A DNA stretch of 64,000 nt, taken from assembly GCA_030949565.1 (NCBI GenBank), contig JAUZSK010000086.1:1-64000 (forward strand), written 5' to 3'. Shown here in pieces: positions 10,262-19,001 of this stretch. Below the pieces are notes generated by a model. The model did not search any database, was not told where the DNA came from, and saw only the letters and a program-made list of their open reading frames with translations. Source of the DNA: Enterobacterales bacterium. GTDB taxonomy: Bacteria > Pseudomonadota > Gammaproteobacteria > Enterobacterales > Kangiellaceae. The position numbers and the translations under genes are program-made. Position 1 is the stretch's first letter. Each line of letters begins with the position of its first letter.

Positions 10262-13200
10262 CTATACCTTGTTTTTAATAACCGTCTGGTCTCCAAAAAA
10301 CACATAACGCATATATTTTTTAAAATCATCCATAATCATGTATACCGCTGGTATTAAAAACAGCGTAATGACAGTGGCAAACATAATGCCAAAACCTAAT
10401 GAAATCGCCATTGGAATAACAAACTGTGCTTGTAAACTGGTTTCAAAATAAATCGGTAAAATACCAAAAAAGGTGGTTAAAGAAGTCAATAAAATGGCCC
10501 TAAATCGGAGCGTACCCGAATTGATCACTGCATCGTAAATCGAGCTCCCTTGCTGGCGCGCTTTATTGACAAAATCAACCATAATTAAACTATCATTCAC
10601 AACCACTCCAGTGAGTGCGATGATACCGTACATCGACAACATATTGAGTGAGCGCCCCATAACAAAATGTCCTATCAGTGCACCAATAAAACCGAAAGGG
10701 ATTACCGACATAATAACCAATGGCTGGCTGTAAGACTGTGTGGGAATGGCAATTAAGCAATAAATAAGCCCCAACGCAGCCAACATCGCCCAGCCTAGTT
10801 GAGTAAAAAAGTCTTGTAGATCTTTGTTGGCTCCTTGATCGCCTAATTTGACACTATGATATTTTGCCAAAATATTAGGAATTATTTCTGTATTCATTTC
10901 CTTGATAATCTTGCGCGTCTCAACTTTAGCTTTATCCACATCGGCTAAAATATTAATTGAACGTTTTTGATTAATTCGCGTAATGCTAGAAAAGCCAGTA
11001 CCAATATCTATATCAGCCACCTGATAGAAAGGCACTTCTTCTCCAGCGGGCGTTCGAATCCACATGTTTTCTAAATCTGAAACTGAACGACGTTCCGATT
11101 TTGGATAGCGCACCATGACTTTTAGTTCATCTTGACCACGCTGAATACGCTGTGCTTCTTCGCCGTAAAACGCTTGCCTTACTTGTCGTCCCAAATCGGT
11201 TAAAGTTAAACCTAAAACTTGTGCTTCAGGTTTTATTTTTAGTTGAATTTCCTGGGCACCGGAACTAAAAGAGTTTCTAATATCATACACACCTTCATAA
11301 TCGACAAGCTTAGCAGCTAGCTCTTGAGCGGCTAGATCTAGTTCTCGGTCATTTTGCCCAACAAATTGAAATTGTAGCGCGGCGCCTCCTCCGGCATTAG
11401 CTCCCGCAAAAAACCTTAATTCTTTTGCTCCAGGAATATCACCGACTTTTTTGCGCCACAGTTTTTCAATATCAAAAGATGTAATATTTCTTAGTTCGGG
11501 TTTACTCAGTTCCACCATGAAAAATGCACCCGTGTCACCTTGAGTAAAAATCATCGAGTGATTCAAAATTGATGGGTTTTCACCCTGAGGGTGCTCTTTA
11601 GCAATTGCATAAACTGAATTGATAATTTTATCAATGGCATGATTTCTTTCTTTAATCGAAGAACCATCAACCATAGTCACCTGGCCTCGAATGAAATCAC
11701 TGGGGACATTGGGGAAAGGCTCCATTTTCACCGCGCCGCCAGCTATCATCCCAATAGAAAGGATAAAGATAGCAATGAAAGAAGCCAGCGTCACGTAACG
11801 ATTAGCAATGGATTTTTTTAATAGCGGTTTATATTTGAAATGAATAAAATCTTCCAACCACTGTTTAAACCTGGCTTGAATTTTTTCTAGCCAATTTGCT
11901 GTTTTTGCATCGTATGGAGAATATTTCATACGCGCTAAATGCGCCGGTAAGATCCATTTAGATTCAATTAATGAAAATACCAAGCAAGCCGATACTACAA
12001 TGGCAATGGCTCTAAAAAAGGCGGCAAAACTAGCTTCAAGCATTAATAAAGGAGTAAATGCTGCTATGGTGGTTAATACACCAAAAGTCGCTGGGACGCT
12101 CACTCGATGCGCGCCGATAATTACATTGTTCTCTGAATGTCCATTGCTGCTTATTTCAGTATAAACGCTTTCGCCAATAACAATGGCATCATCAACCACA
12201 ATCCCCAAAACCATAATAAAAGCGAACAAACTCAAAAGGTTAATTGAAACAGACCAATCACCGAGTAGTGGCATCACAATAAAGGCGCCAAGAAAACAAA
12301 CGGGGATCCCTAGCATAACCCATAAGGCTATGCGTATTTTTAGAAAAAGTGCCAACACCACAAAAACCAAAATAGCACCCATAATCATATTACTGATCAT
12401 CATATCAAGGCGTGCATTCAAATAATAAGAAGTATCACCCCAAGTCGCTAACTGAACGCCATCAGGCAGTTCTAAGTTTTTATTGGCAACATATTCTCTG
12501 ACCTGAGCGGCAATCGCTAAGTCATTTTGGTCACCGGTTGAATTAACTCTTATGGTCGAAGTCGGCAGCCCATCAAAGCGAGCAAAGCCCTCGCTTTCAA
12601 CAAATCCATCCACGACATTGGCAATATCTTTTAGCAGTAAACGAGTTCCATCGGGGTTGGTACGAACCACCATATTTGAAAATTCTTGTCCGGTGTAAGC
12701 CTGACCTTTAGTACGCAATAAAATATCACCACCTTCTGTTTTAATTGACCCGCCGGGTAGGTCCACTGAAGACTGTTTAATGGAACGTGCGATTTGATCA
12801 AAGGTTAAACGATATTTTTTTAATTGTGCCTCAGAAACTTCAACGCTAATTTCATAATCACGATTACCGACCACTTCGGCAATATTAACTTCAGAAAGGT
12901 TGACTATTTCATCTCTAACTTCTTGTGCTAGCTTTTGTCGATGTTTGCGATCCATATTGCCATAAACTGATATCCACAACACATTACTTTGAGCTTCTTG
13001 TTTTCTTACAATGGGTTTTTCTGCATGGCTAGGGAAGGTTACAATGGCATCCACCATTTGTTGAACTTCATCCATTTTTTCTGACATTGAATAGCCCGAT
13101 TGAATTTCTAAATTAACTTGACCAAAACCCTCACGGGCGCTGGAAGTCATTTGCTTTATACCTTCAATATTTTCAACAGCACCCTCAATTTTTAATACCA

Positions 13201-13420
13201 CCGACTTTTCAACCTCTTCGGGCGCAGCGCCTAGCAAAGGAATGGTGATCACTATGGTATTTGAATTAAATTCCGGAAACATCTTTTTGTTAATGGTTGA
13301 ATAAGAAAATAGTCCAATAAGAATAATCGCTATCATTAGTAGATTGGCCGCAACCGAGTTTCTGGTAAACCAAGCAATGATACCGGTTAGTACCTGTTTA
13401 TCTGCGCTATCTTGTGGCAT
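10262..13420 (-). CDS. RND-family efflux pump, AcrB/MexB-like permease
   Basis: A 1,052-residue inner-membrane permease of the hydrophobe/amphiphile efflux (HAE1-like) family, of normal length. The N-terminal TM1 follows FTRNSVAANLLMIA. Two large periplasmic loops flank the TM blocks. TM4 carries the paired Asp of the proton relay in GIVVDDAIVIGES, and the TM10 region has GVVVNDSLIMVDF. Its start codon overlaps the stop of the adaptor gene by one base (TAATG), so the two are translationally coupled. No outer-membrane TolC-type gene is adjacent. It should export small molecules across both membranes with a TolC partner; substrates cannot be told from sequence. It is one of the large genes here free of frameshifts. 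Confidence 0.95.
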   Translation of the reverse strand: MPQDSADKQVLTGIIAWFTRNSVAANLLMIAIILIGLFSYSTINKKMFPEFNSNTIVITIPLLGAAPEEVEKSVVLKIEGAVENIEGIKQMTSSAREGFGQVNLEIQSGYSMSEKMDEVQQMVDAIVTFPSHAEKPIVRKQEAQSNVLWISVYGNMDRKHRQKLAQEVRDEIVNLSEVNIAEVVGNRDYEISVEVSEAQLKKYRLTFDQIARSIKQSSVDLPGGSIKTEGGDILLRTKGQAYTGQEFSNMVVRTNPDGTRLLLKDIANVVDGFVESEGFARFDGLPTSTIRVNSTGDQNDLAIAAQVREYVANKNLELPDGVQLATWGDTSYYLNARLDMMISNMIMGAILVFVVLALFLKIRIALWVMLGIPVCFLGAFIVMPLLGDWSVSINLLSLFAFIMVLGIVVDDAIVIGESVYTEISSNGHSENNVIIGAHRVSVPATFGVLTTIAAFTPLLMLEASFAAFFRAIAIVVSACLVFSLIESKWILPAHLARMKYSPYDAKTANWLEKIQARFKQWLEDFIHFKYKPLLKKSIANRYVTLASFIAIFILSIGMIAGGAVKMEPFPNVPSDFIRGQVTMVDGSSIKERNHAIDKIINSVYAIAKEHPQGENPSILNHSMIFTQGDTGAFFMVELSKPELRNITSFDIEKLWRKKVGDIPGAKELRFFAGANAGGGAALQFQFVGQNDRELDLAAQELAAKLVDYEGVYDIRNSFSSGAQEIQLKIKPEAQVLGLTLTDLGRQVRQAFYGEEAQRIQRGQDELKVMVRYPKSERRSVSDLENMWIRTPAGEEVPFYQVADIDIGTGFSSITRINQKRSINILADVDKAKVETRKIIKEMNTEIIPNILAKYHSVKLGDQGANKDLQDFFTQLGWAMLAALGLIYCLIAIPTQSYSQPLVIMSVIPFGFIGALIGHFVMGRSLNMLSMYGIIALTGVVVNDSLIMVDFVNKARQQGSSIYDAVINSGTLRFRAILLTSLTTFFGILPIYFETSLQAQFVIPMAISLGFGIMFATVITLFLIPAVYMIMDDFKKYMRYVFFGDQTVIKNKV

Positions 13421-14694
13421 TAACCTTCATCTCCTTTAGAATTCACTCCATCCGCGGAACTGTCTTGCGTTTGCTGTTCTTCTGTTCTTAGGCTCATGCC
13501 TGCCACAACAATCGGTAATTTAGTTAGCACCACTTTAGAATTTTGTTGCAGTCCGCTAACAATATAAATATTTTCATTATCACTTCGAATAATCCTGACC
13601 TTGACCACCTTTAGTTTGTTATTTTGATCAATAAGGTAGAGTGAATCGGCACCTCTTAATGCCTCTCTAGGCACCACCATAATATTATTTATTTGAGTGC
13701 CCATAATATCGGCTCGAACAAAACTTCCTACCGCAAGAACAGGGTGATTAAGATCTGTCGCAAGCACTCCATAAGGATCATCAATTTGAGCAATCAGATA
13801 ATTAACTCGGCTGCTTTGGTCAACCACTCCTTCCGAGCGTGTAATGTGAGTTTTCCATTGTTTTATTTCACTATTTTGTTTAAAGGACAAAATAACCTCA
13901 CTGCCCAATGGCTTGGCTTTGTTTTCTTGGCTGACTAATTGGTTCATTTTCGGAACCGCAATATAAGGCAGATCAACCTCTTTAATCGGTAAACGAATTT
14001 CTGCGTAATCGACCGCAAAAGAAACCGCTAACTGCGAGCCCATGGTTACATATTGCCCTATGTCTACAAGCTTCTTTTTAATCATTGCATCATAGGGCGC
14101 GATAATTTTAGTCCGCTGCAACTTGATTTCAGCACCTTTTACATCCGCTTTGGCTGCTTTAACATCTGCTTTAGCTAGCTGTAATTGTGGTTTTCTCAGC
14201 GCGAGAATAGGCGCATTTTTTAATGACCGTCCCGTGAGGCTCCATTCTTTTTTAGCTTGTTGTGAACGGGCTTTTTCTTCAACCCATCTAGCTTTGGCGC
14301 TATCAAGTCTGGCTTGCGCTTGTAAAAGTGCGACCTCGTAGTTAATCGGGTCAATTTCTAGTAGTTGCTCACCTTTTTTAAAAAAGCCTCCAACCACAAA
14401 TTTTGGCGAGACCTTTTTAACTTGTCCGGAAACTTCGGAGATCAGAATCGTTTCCGTTCTAGGTGACACGCTGCCTTGCGTACTAATTTGAAATGTCACG
14501 TCGCTTGCTTTAACCGTAACGACCTCAACCAAAGGCACTTTTTTAACGGTGGGTTTTTTGTGCGGTTTGGTTGCACTAAGAAACAATATAAGCGCCACAA
14601 CCAAGGATACAAGGATGATTGCAGTTGGTATACCGACTCGCTGTATAAAAGGTTTCTGTTTGGGAGGTTGGTTGCTAAGTCTATTTGAGTTCAT
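13420..14694 (-). CDS. RND efflux periplasmic adaptor (HlyD/MFP family)
   Basis: A 424-residue membrane fusion protein: an N-terminal TM anchor near residues 23-45, a biotinyl-lipoyl-like segment (VSGQVKKVSPKFVVGGFFKK), a coiled-coil hairpin (about 130-200), a second lipoyl half (IIAPYDAMIKKKLVDIGQYV), then beta-barrel and membrane-proximal domains. It links the inner-membrane permease to an outer-membrane channel. First gene of the pair; the permease start overlaps its stop. No signal-peptidase or lipobox site is evident, so it is probably held by its N-terminal helix. No local repressor gene is present. Confidence 0.93.
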   Translation of the reverse strand: MNSNRLSNQPPKQKPFIQRVGIPTAIILVSLVVALILFLSATKPHKKPTVKKVPLVEVVTVKASDVTFQISTQGSVSPRTETILISEVSGQVKKVSPKFVVGGFFKKGEQLLEIDPINYEVALLQAQARLDSAKARWVEEKARSQQAKKEWSLTGRSLKNAPILALRKPQLQLAKADVKAAKADVKGAEIKLQRTKIIAPYDAMIKKKLVDIGQYVTMGSQLAVSFAVDYAEIRLPIKEVDLPYIAVPKMNQLVSQENKAKPLGSEVILSFKQNSEIKQWKTHITRSEGVVDQSSRVNYLIAQIDDPYGVLATDLNHPVLAVGSFVRADIMGTQINNIMVVPREALRGADSLYLIDQNNKLKVVKVRIIRSDNENIYIVSGLQQNSKVVLTKLPIVVAGMSLRTEEQQTQDSSADGVNSKGDEG

Positions 14695-14986
14695 TTAGAT
14701 TCACTTCTTTGTCACTTTCCCAGCGGAAAAGAGAGTTATCATTTTGTGTGCTATCTTAACCTATACCACCGTCTTGCATCGATTAAAAATGTAACTAATT
14801 TTGTAAACAGTCCGCTCAGATGATAGCGCCGAACACAGAGAGCCATTAAAAGAGCAACTCTTAATCACGGATGGTTCAGGAAAACAGGGTTACTAGAATC
14901 GCGAGCGATAAACCGACAAGCTCATGGGGACTCGATTGCCTACTCGGTTTTGGTTGTTCTTGGCTACGGCTCGGCGATAGCCTCAG

Positions 14987-15154
14987 CTAATCAACCAATT
15001 CATACTGTGCATTACAATAGGGGCAGCTTGCTTTACCTTTGCTAAATTCTAGATAAACACGAGGATGCATATCCCAAGCTTCAGACTCTTTTGGCGGGCA
15101 ACTAGCGGGCAAAGATTTTGACTCAATCTGAGTGATGACGGTTTTTTTATTCAT
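14987..15154 (-). CDS. Small zinc-finger protein, zf-CHCC family
   Basis: A 55-residue frame starting MNKKTVITQIESKS with an AGGGG ribosome site nine bases upstream. The core reads LPASCPP...AWDMHPRVYLEF...ASCPYCNAQYEL. One Cys, one His and a CPYC pair form the CHCC zinc site of the family related to the NDUFS6/NUMM subunit of complex I. Bacterial members are short, widespread and poorly characterised. It stands alone. The match of all four ligands, with PRVYL between His and the Cys pair, makes the call good despite the size. Confidence 0.85.
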   Translation of the reverse strand: MNKKTVITQIESKSLPASCPPKESEAWDMHPRVYLEFSKGKASCPYCNAQYELVD

Positions 15155-15173
15155 ACTAATACCCCTTTGCTTG

Positions 15174-15237
15174 TTTTTACGACCACTTTTTACGACCGCT
15201 TTTTTACGACCGCTTTTTACGACCGCTTTTTACGACC
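15174..15237. repeat. Short tandem repeat, five copies of TTTTTACGACCRC
   Basis: About five head-to-tail copies of a 13-base unit TTTTTACGACCGC (first copy ends CAC, last CAG; one unit has an extra T) sit just upstream of the zf-CHCC gene. There are no spacers, so it is not a CRISPR array. Copy number could vary by slippage. No function is evident. Confidence 0.8.
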
Positions 15238-15469
15238 AGTATTGCTGGTCAGTTAATGAAGCTTAATCCTGTAGTCGCGATCATGCCTATTTTAGCTTGA
15301 CTCTCTATCAATTGAAACCGCAAACCCAAAGAAATTCAAATTCTTGCTGCATCCCGTACAGTTTTCAACCCACTGCATAACGCCCTTATCAGCACAATAT
15401 CTGATCCAATTTAATGCTGATAAAGTCACTAATGTTCAGTTTTAGTAAAAAACTAACAATAAGCATCTT

Positions 15470-15566
15470 TGCACCATTTTGGTGCATAAAAAATTATTTG
15501 CACCAAAATAGTGCAAAACAACCTGAAAATAGCCCAAATAAGCTAAAAATGCACCAAAATGGTGCA
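15470..15566 (+). promoter_or_regulatory. Three NtrC (NRI) binding sites upstream of glnK-amtB
   Basis: Three 17-base palindromes match the NtrC consensus TGCACC-N5-GGTGCA: TGCACCATTTTGGTGCA (15470-15486, perfect arms), TGCACCAAAATAGTGCA (15499-15515, one arm mismatch) and TGCACCAAAATGGTGCA (15550-15566, perfect). The first two are 29 bases apart centre to centre and lie about 95-125 bases before the expected start of transcription, the usual enhancer position. The third almost touches the -24 element, an unusual place for an activator site. Nitrogen-limitation control is strongly suggested. Confidence 0.85.
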
Positions 15567-15574
15567 TTTTTAGT

Positions 15575-15589
15575 TGGCATGGATATTGA
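15575..15589 (+). promoter_or_regulatory. Sigma54-like promoter of glnK-amtB
   Basis: TGGCATGGATATTGA fits the -24/-12 consensus TGGCAC-N5-TTGC with the GG and -12 pair ten bases apart; the final C is A here. It lies downstream of two NtrC sites and about 120 bases before the glnK start. No better -24/-12 match is visible in the interval. Confidence 0.6.
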
Positions 15590-15710
15590 AATAGTAAAAA
15601 CAGCAAGAAACTAAACATGATTTTAATCAGTCACTCTAGTCGTAAAGACGGCCTCAAACAACCGCTTTAATTGATGACGATAAAATCCTAAAGAAACAGG
15701 AGAAGATATT

Positions 15711-16049
15711 TTGTATTGGCTAACAGCAATTGTCAGACCATTTAAATTAAATGATGTCTACAACCGACTCAATGAAGAAGGTATCGGTGGCATGACTGTC
15801 ACTGAGGTAAGAGGGCATGGTGTGCAACCGGCAAATAAAGAGATGTATCGCGGTAATAGCTATAGTAATGATTTTATTCCTAAGATGAAAATCGAAATAG
15901 CCGTTAGTAAAGATGATCTAGATCGTGTAGTTGAAAGTATTATTCAATCTGCGCAAACTGGAAAACCTGGTGACGGAAAGATATTTGTAGCGAAAATCCA
16001 GCAAGCCTACCGCATTAGAACCAGCGAAATCGATCTCGATGCCATCTAG
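15711..16049 (+). CDS. glnK: Nitrogen regulatory protein P-II (GlnK)
   Basis: A 112-residue PII protein of standard length. The uridylylation Tyr51 falls exactly in place within the T loop (MYRGNSYSNDF), and the C-terminal signature TGKPGDGKIFV is present. The start is a TTG at 15711 with an AGGAG site nine bases before. GlnK binds ATP/ADP and 2-oxoglutarate and plugs the ammonium channel AmtB when nitrogen is plentiful; amtB follows 77 bases downstream. Control by NtrC and sigma54 is supported by the sites upstream. The adenylyltransferase gene glnE, another PII target, is 3 kb away on the other strand. Confidence 0.95.
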   Translation: MYWLTAIVRPFKLNDVYNRLNEEGIGGMTVTEVRGHGVQPANKEMYRGNSYSNDFIPKMKIEIAVSKDDLDRVVESIIQSAQTGKPGDGKIFVAKIQQAYRIRTSEIDLDAI

Positions 16050-16126
16050 TAGAGTGATTGACATAAGCCTTACAGGAATCGAATTAACCTAACGGGATAA
16101 CTGAGAAACAAAAGAGAGACACCATT

Positions 16127-17368
16127 ATGAGTGACACACTAATTAACGAACAACATTATTTATTTAACACCTTATTTTTGCTGTTTTCTGGCGCTCTAGT
16201 CATGTGGATGGCGGCAGGATTTTCCATGCTTGAAGCAGGTCTAGTCAGAAGCAAGAATACCACTGAAATATTAACTAAGAATATTCTACTCTACGCTTTA
16301 TCTTGCATTGCCTATCAGGTAATGGGGTTTGATATCATGTATCAGAGCAACGCGACGGGTGGTATTTTACCCAGTTTTGGTTTTGGCATTGCCCCAACGG
16401 CCGCCGATGCATCTCAACCCTCCAGCGTTGACTTTTTCTTTCAGGTGGTCTTTGTTGCGACCGCCATGTCCATCGTATCAGGGGCGGTAGCCGAGCGTAT
16501 GAAGCTATCGGCTTTTTTAATATTTGCTATATTTATGACGGCCGTCATCTATCCGGTAGAAGGCTATTGGACTTGGGGTGCAGGATTTTTAGGTGCCAGT
16601 GTTAAAGATGGTGGCATGGGTTTTAGTGACTTTGCTGGATCGGGCATTGTTCATCTAGCTGGGGCGATGGCCGCTTTATCCGGCGTCATCCTTTTGGGTC
16701 CACGTAAAGGTCGTTATTCCAACAAAGGCCCCAAAGCCATGCCCGGCGCGAATATGCCGTTAGTGGCTTTAGGAACTTTTATCCTTTGGATGGGGTGGTT
16801 AGGATTTAATGGCGGCTCGCAGCTAGCACTTAATTCCATTAGCGATGCAAATGCAATAGGTCAAATCTTTGTGAATACTAACGCCGCAGCAGCAGCCGGT
16901 GCCTTAACCGCTTATTTATTAGCGGCTATCCTTTACGGTAAAGCGGATCTGACATTAATCGTCAATGGTGCATTGGCTGGTTTAGTGACCATTACCGCCG
17001 CGCCTGATTCACCTAGCGCTAATCTAGCGATTTTATTTGGCGCAATTGGCGCCGCAGTTGCTTTCTTCGCCATAAACTTTTTTTGATAAGTTAGAAATAG
17101 ATGATCCCGTTGGCGCGATATCGGTGCATGGTGTGGCTGGTATTGTCGGCGTGATGTTGGTTCCCTTTACCAAAGACGTCAGTTTTTTAACTCAATTTAT
17201 CGGTGTTGCCGTAATTGCCGGTTGGGTATTTGGATCGAGCTTATTATCTGGTATGTCATCAAAAAAGTGATGGGCATACGCATCAGCGAAGAAGATGAAT
17301 ATAAAGGTGCAGATGCAACAGAATGCGGCATCGAAGCCTACCCAGAATTTGTTGGTGGTAATACCTAG
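16127..17368 (+). CDS. amtB: Ammonium transporter AmtB (two frameshifts)
   Basis: The first 319 residues carry the AmtB pattern, including AGFSMLEAGLVRSKN and the first pore His in GIVHLAGAMAAL. The frame then breaks at a run of seven T (about 17080-17086). With six T it continues as NFFDKLEIDDPVGAISVHGV, which brings the second pore His. A second one-base loss near 17240 is needed to reach IWYVIKKVMGIRI and the ending at 17368. The restored protein is about 413 residues, normal for the family. Preceded by GAGAGA. It is an inner-membrane ammonia/ammonium channel gated by GlnK. The breaks look like sequencing indels but could be real loss. Confidence 0.9.
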
Positions 17369-17380
17369 GGCTAATTTCTC

Positions 17381-17405
17381 CGGCGGTGAACAAACCTCAC
17401 CGCCG
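17381..17405 (+). terminator. Hairpin after amtB
   Basis: CGGCGGTGA and TCACCGCCG form a perfect nine-base stem around a seven-base loop just after the amtB stop. The sequence after it is pyrimidine-rich but has no strong T run, so it may end transcription or merely protect the 3' end of the glnK-amtB message. Confidence 0.55.
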
Positions 17406-17585
17406 CTTCCCTCTAATTATTTTTAATTTTGATTCAATCAAAAGGGGATAGTTTTGCCTAAAAATCGACAACCAGAAGCTGTTATTTTTAATCAACCAGT
17501 ATTTCTATCGACCAAAGTTTATTAATCAAGCCTACTTTATTAATCAACCTTACTTTTAACTAATTTTTACTTGAGGATCAATCAT

Positions 17586-18225
17586 ATGAAACATTTAAAA
17601 TCAAAAATTTTAATATTTTTACTAGCGCCTAGTTTACTCACATCGGGCCTAGTTTTAGCAGAAACCAGCGCCAATATCGGCTATGTATCTCAGTACCATT
17701 ATCGCGGTATTCAACAAACAGCAGCGGGATCAACCAGTGCCGGGCTCGATTTTTCAAAAAAACGGTTTTAATATTGGTACATGGGCTGCTGACGTGGACG
17801 ATGGTGTAGAGGTCGATATCTACGGTGGCTACGCAATCGAACTGGAAAATGGTATCAGTTTAGGATTAAGTGCAACCAGTTACCAATATACTGGCACCTT
17901 TGATTCGGCATACAATGAACTAACTCTAAGCGCCGGTTTCGGACTATTTAGTTTAGACTATAGCAAAGGTACCTGGGATGGCGCGGTTACTGATCCTTTA
18001 GCCCTTACGCAAGACTATACAATTTTAATTCTGGGTGTTGAATACGAGGGTTTTAGTGGTCAATACGGCACCTATGGTGACCAATTTAACGGCGATTACT
18101 TTGATTTATCCTACTCCACCACCATTAGCGAGCTTGAGGTGGGGGTTGGACTGCTGATTAGTAGCAAAGAACTAGATGACGATGAATCCCTGTATTTTTC
18201 TCTAAGTAAATCCTTTGATTTTTAA
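17586..18225 (+). CDS. TorF-family putative porin (frameshifted)
   Basis: The ATG at 17586 follows a GAGGA site. A signal peptide (about residues 1-25, ending near VLA) precedes the mature start SANIGYVSQYHYRGIQQT, typical of the TIGR02001/TorF family of proteobacterial outer-membrane proteins, whose members often sit beside amtB-glnK. A run of seven A at about 17757-17763 shifts the frame; with six A the reading DFSKNGFNIGTWAADVDDG continues to 18225. Alternating strands end in SLYFSLSKSFDF with a terminal Phe, as in outer-membrane barrels. It may admit ammonium or other small nitrogen sources, but that rests on location alone. Confidence 0.8.
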
Positions 18226-18253
18226 AGAATTACAGTTTTTGTAAAGCAACGCT

Positions 18254-18290
18254 CAACATCAATCGTTTAGCTCAGTAGCGATTGATGTTG
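18254..18290. terminator. Hairpin between porin and DUF2569 genes
   Basis: CAACATCAATCG and CGATTGATGTTG make a perfect 12-base stem around a 13-base loop, between two convergent genes. There is no T run on either side. A bidirectional stop or dispersed palindrome are both possible. Confidence 0.5.
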
Positions 18291-18330
18291 ACTCTAGCAA
18301 GGGACGTTGCATCTTTTCGGTATAAATGTT

Positions 18331-18882
18331 TTATTGATTTCTTGAAGACGCCGCAGCCATCATCACTGCATCTTCACCAAGACTACGCCCCACCCTCACC
18401 GGACGATGTTCAACAAATGTTTGATCAACTCTTACCGAGGACAGCATATAAGGGATCCAAACCAATGCTGAAATCGCGCTTCTGACTAGCTCTTTGATGA
18501 TATCTGGAGTGAACATGGGTTCTCCCTCAATCACAAATGATCCAACCCAAGCATCAAACGGAATAAAAATTAAAGAGGCTAAAATAATGCCGATATAAAC
18601 TTTAGGAAAAAGATAGTGTTTAGAAAAATACAGATAAATAAGATAAATGGTCGCGATCACCATAGCCGCGTTAAATACCAGTTCACCAATAATAAAAGGC
18701 GCCCATAAAACATCATAGACTTCCGTTCCTGGAGTAGTTAATAGCTCATAATGCCCCTCGGTGAATATTTCAGTATAAAGAGGGATAAATTCAATTAATA
18801 ACCGAATAGGTGAAATCACCACACCAATTCCCACCAAGATTAACCATCCTCCTAGCCCTTTTAAGTTGTCACTGTTTGTCAT
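18331..18882 (-). CDS. DUF2569-family membrane protein
   Basis: The likely start is the ATG at 18882 (MTNSDNLKGLGG), six bases after AAGGA; frames starting further upstream lack a ribosome site. After the opening GLGGWLILVGIGVVISP, which marks DUF2569 proteins, there are about four hydrophobic spans: IIGELVFNAAMVIATIYLIY and VYIGIILASLIFIPFDAWV are two of them. About 183 residues. The family is an inner-membrane group without known function. It is single, convergent with the porin gene and downstream of glnE on the same strand. Confidence 0.75.
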   Translation of the reverse strand: MTNSDNLKGLGGWLILVGIGVVISPIRLLIEFIPLYTEIFTEGHYELLTTPGTEVYDVLWAPFIIGELVFNAAMVIATIYLIYLYFSKHYLFPKVYIGIILASLIFIPFDAWVGSFVIEGEPMFTPDIIKELVRSAISALVWIPYMLSSVRVDQTFVEHRPVRVGRSLGEDAVMMAAASSRNQ

Positions 18883-19001
18883 GTTCATTTCCTTAATATT
18901 ATTATAAATCCAATTTTTGACGGTTAGGTTAGCATAAATCTTCAACAATTAAAATTGAATTACATTCATCAACGGCAAATAGTCTATTCTTACAAAAAGA
19001 C

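Noticed and set aside
15174-15237. Possible CRISPR array
   Set aside because: The repeats are head to tail with no unique spacers, units are only 13 bases, and there are no cas genes in the window.
15414-15614. 66-codon open frame upstream of glnK
   Set aside because: It consists largely of the three NtrC palindromes and the promoter; regulatory reading explains it.
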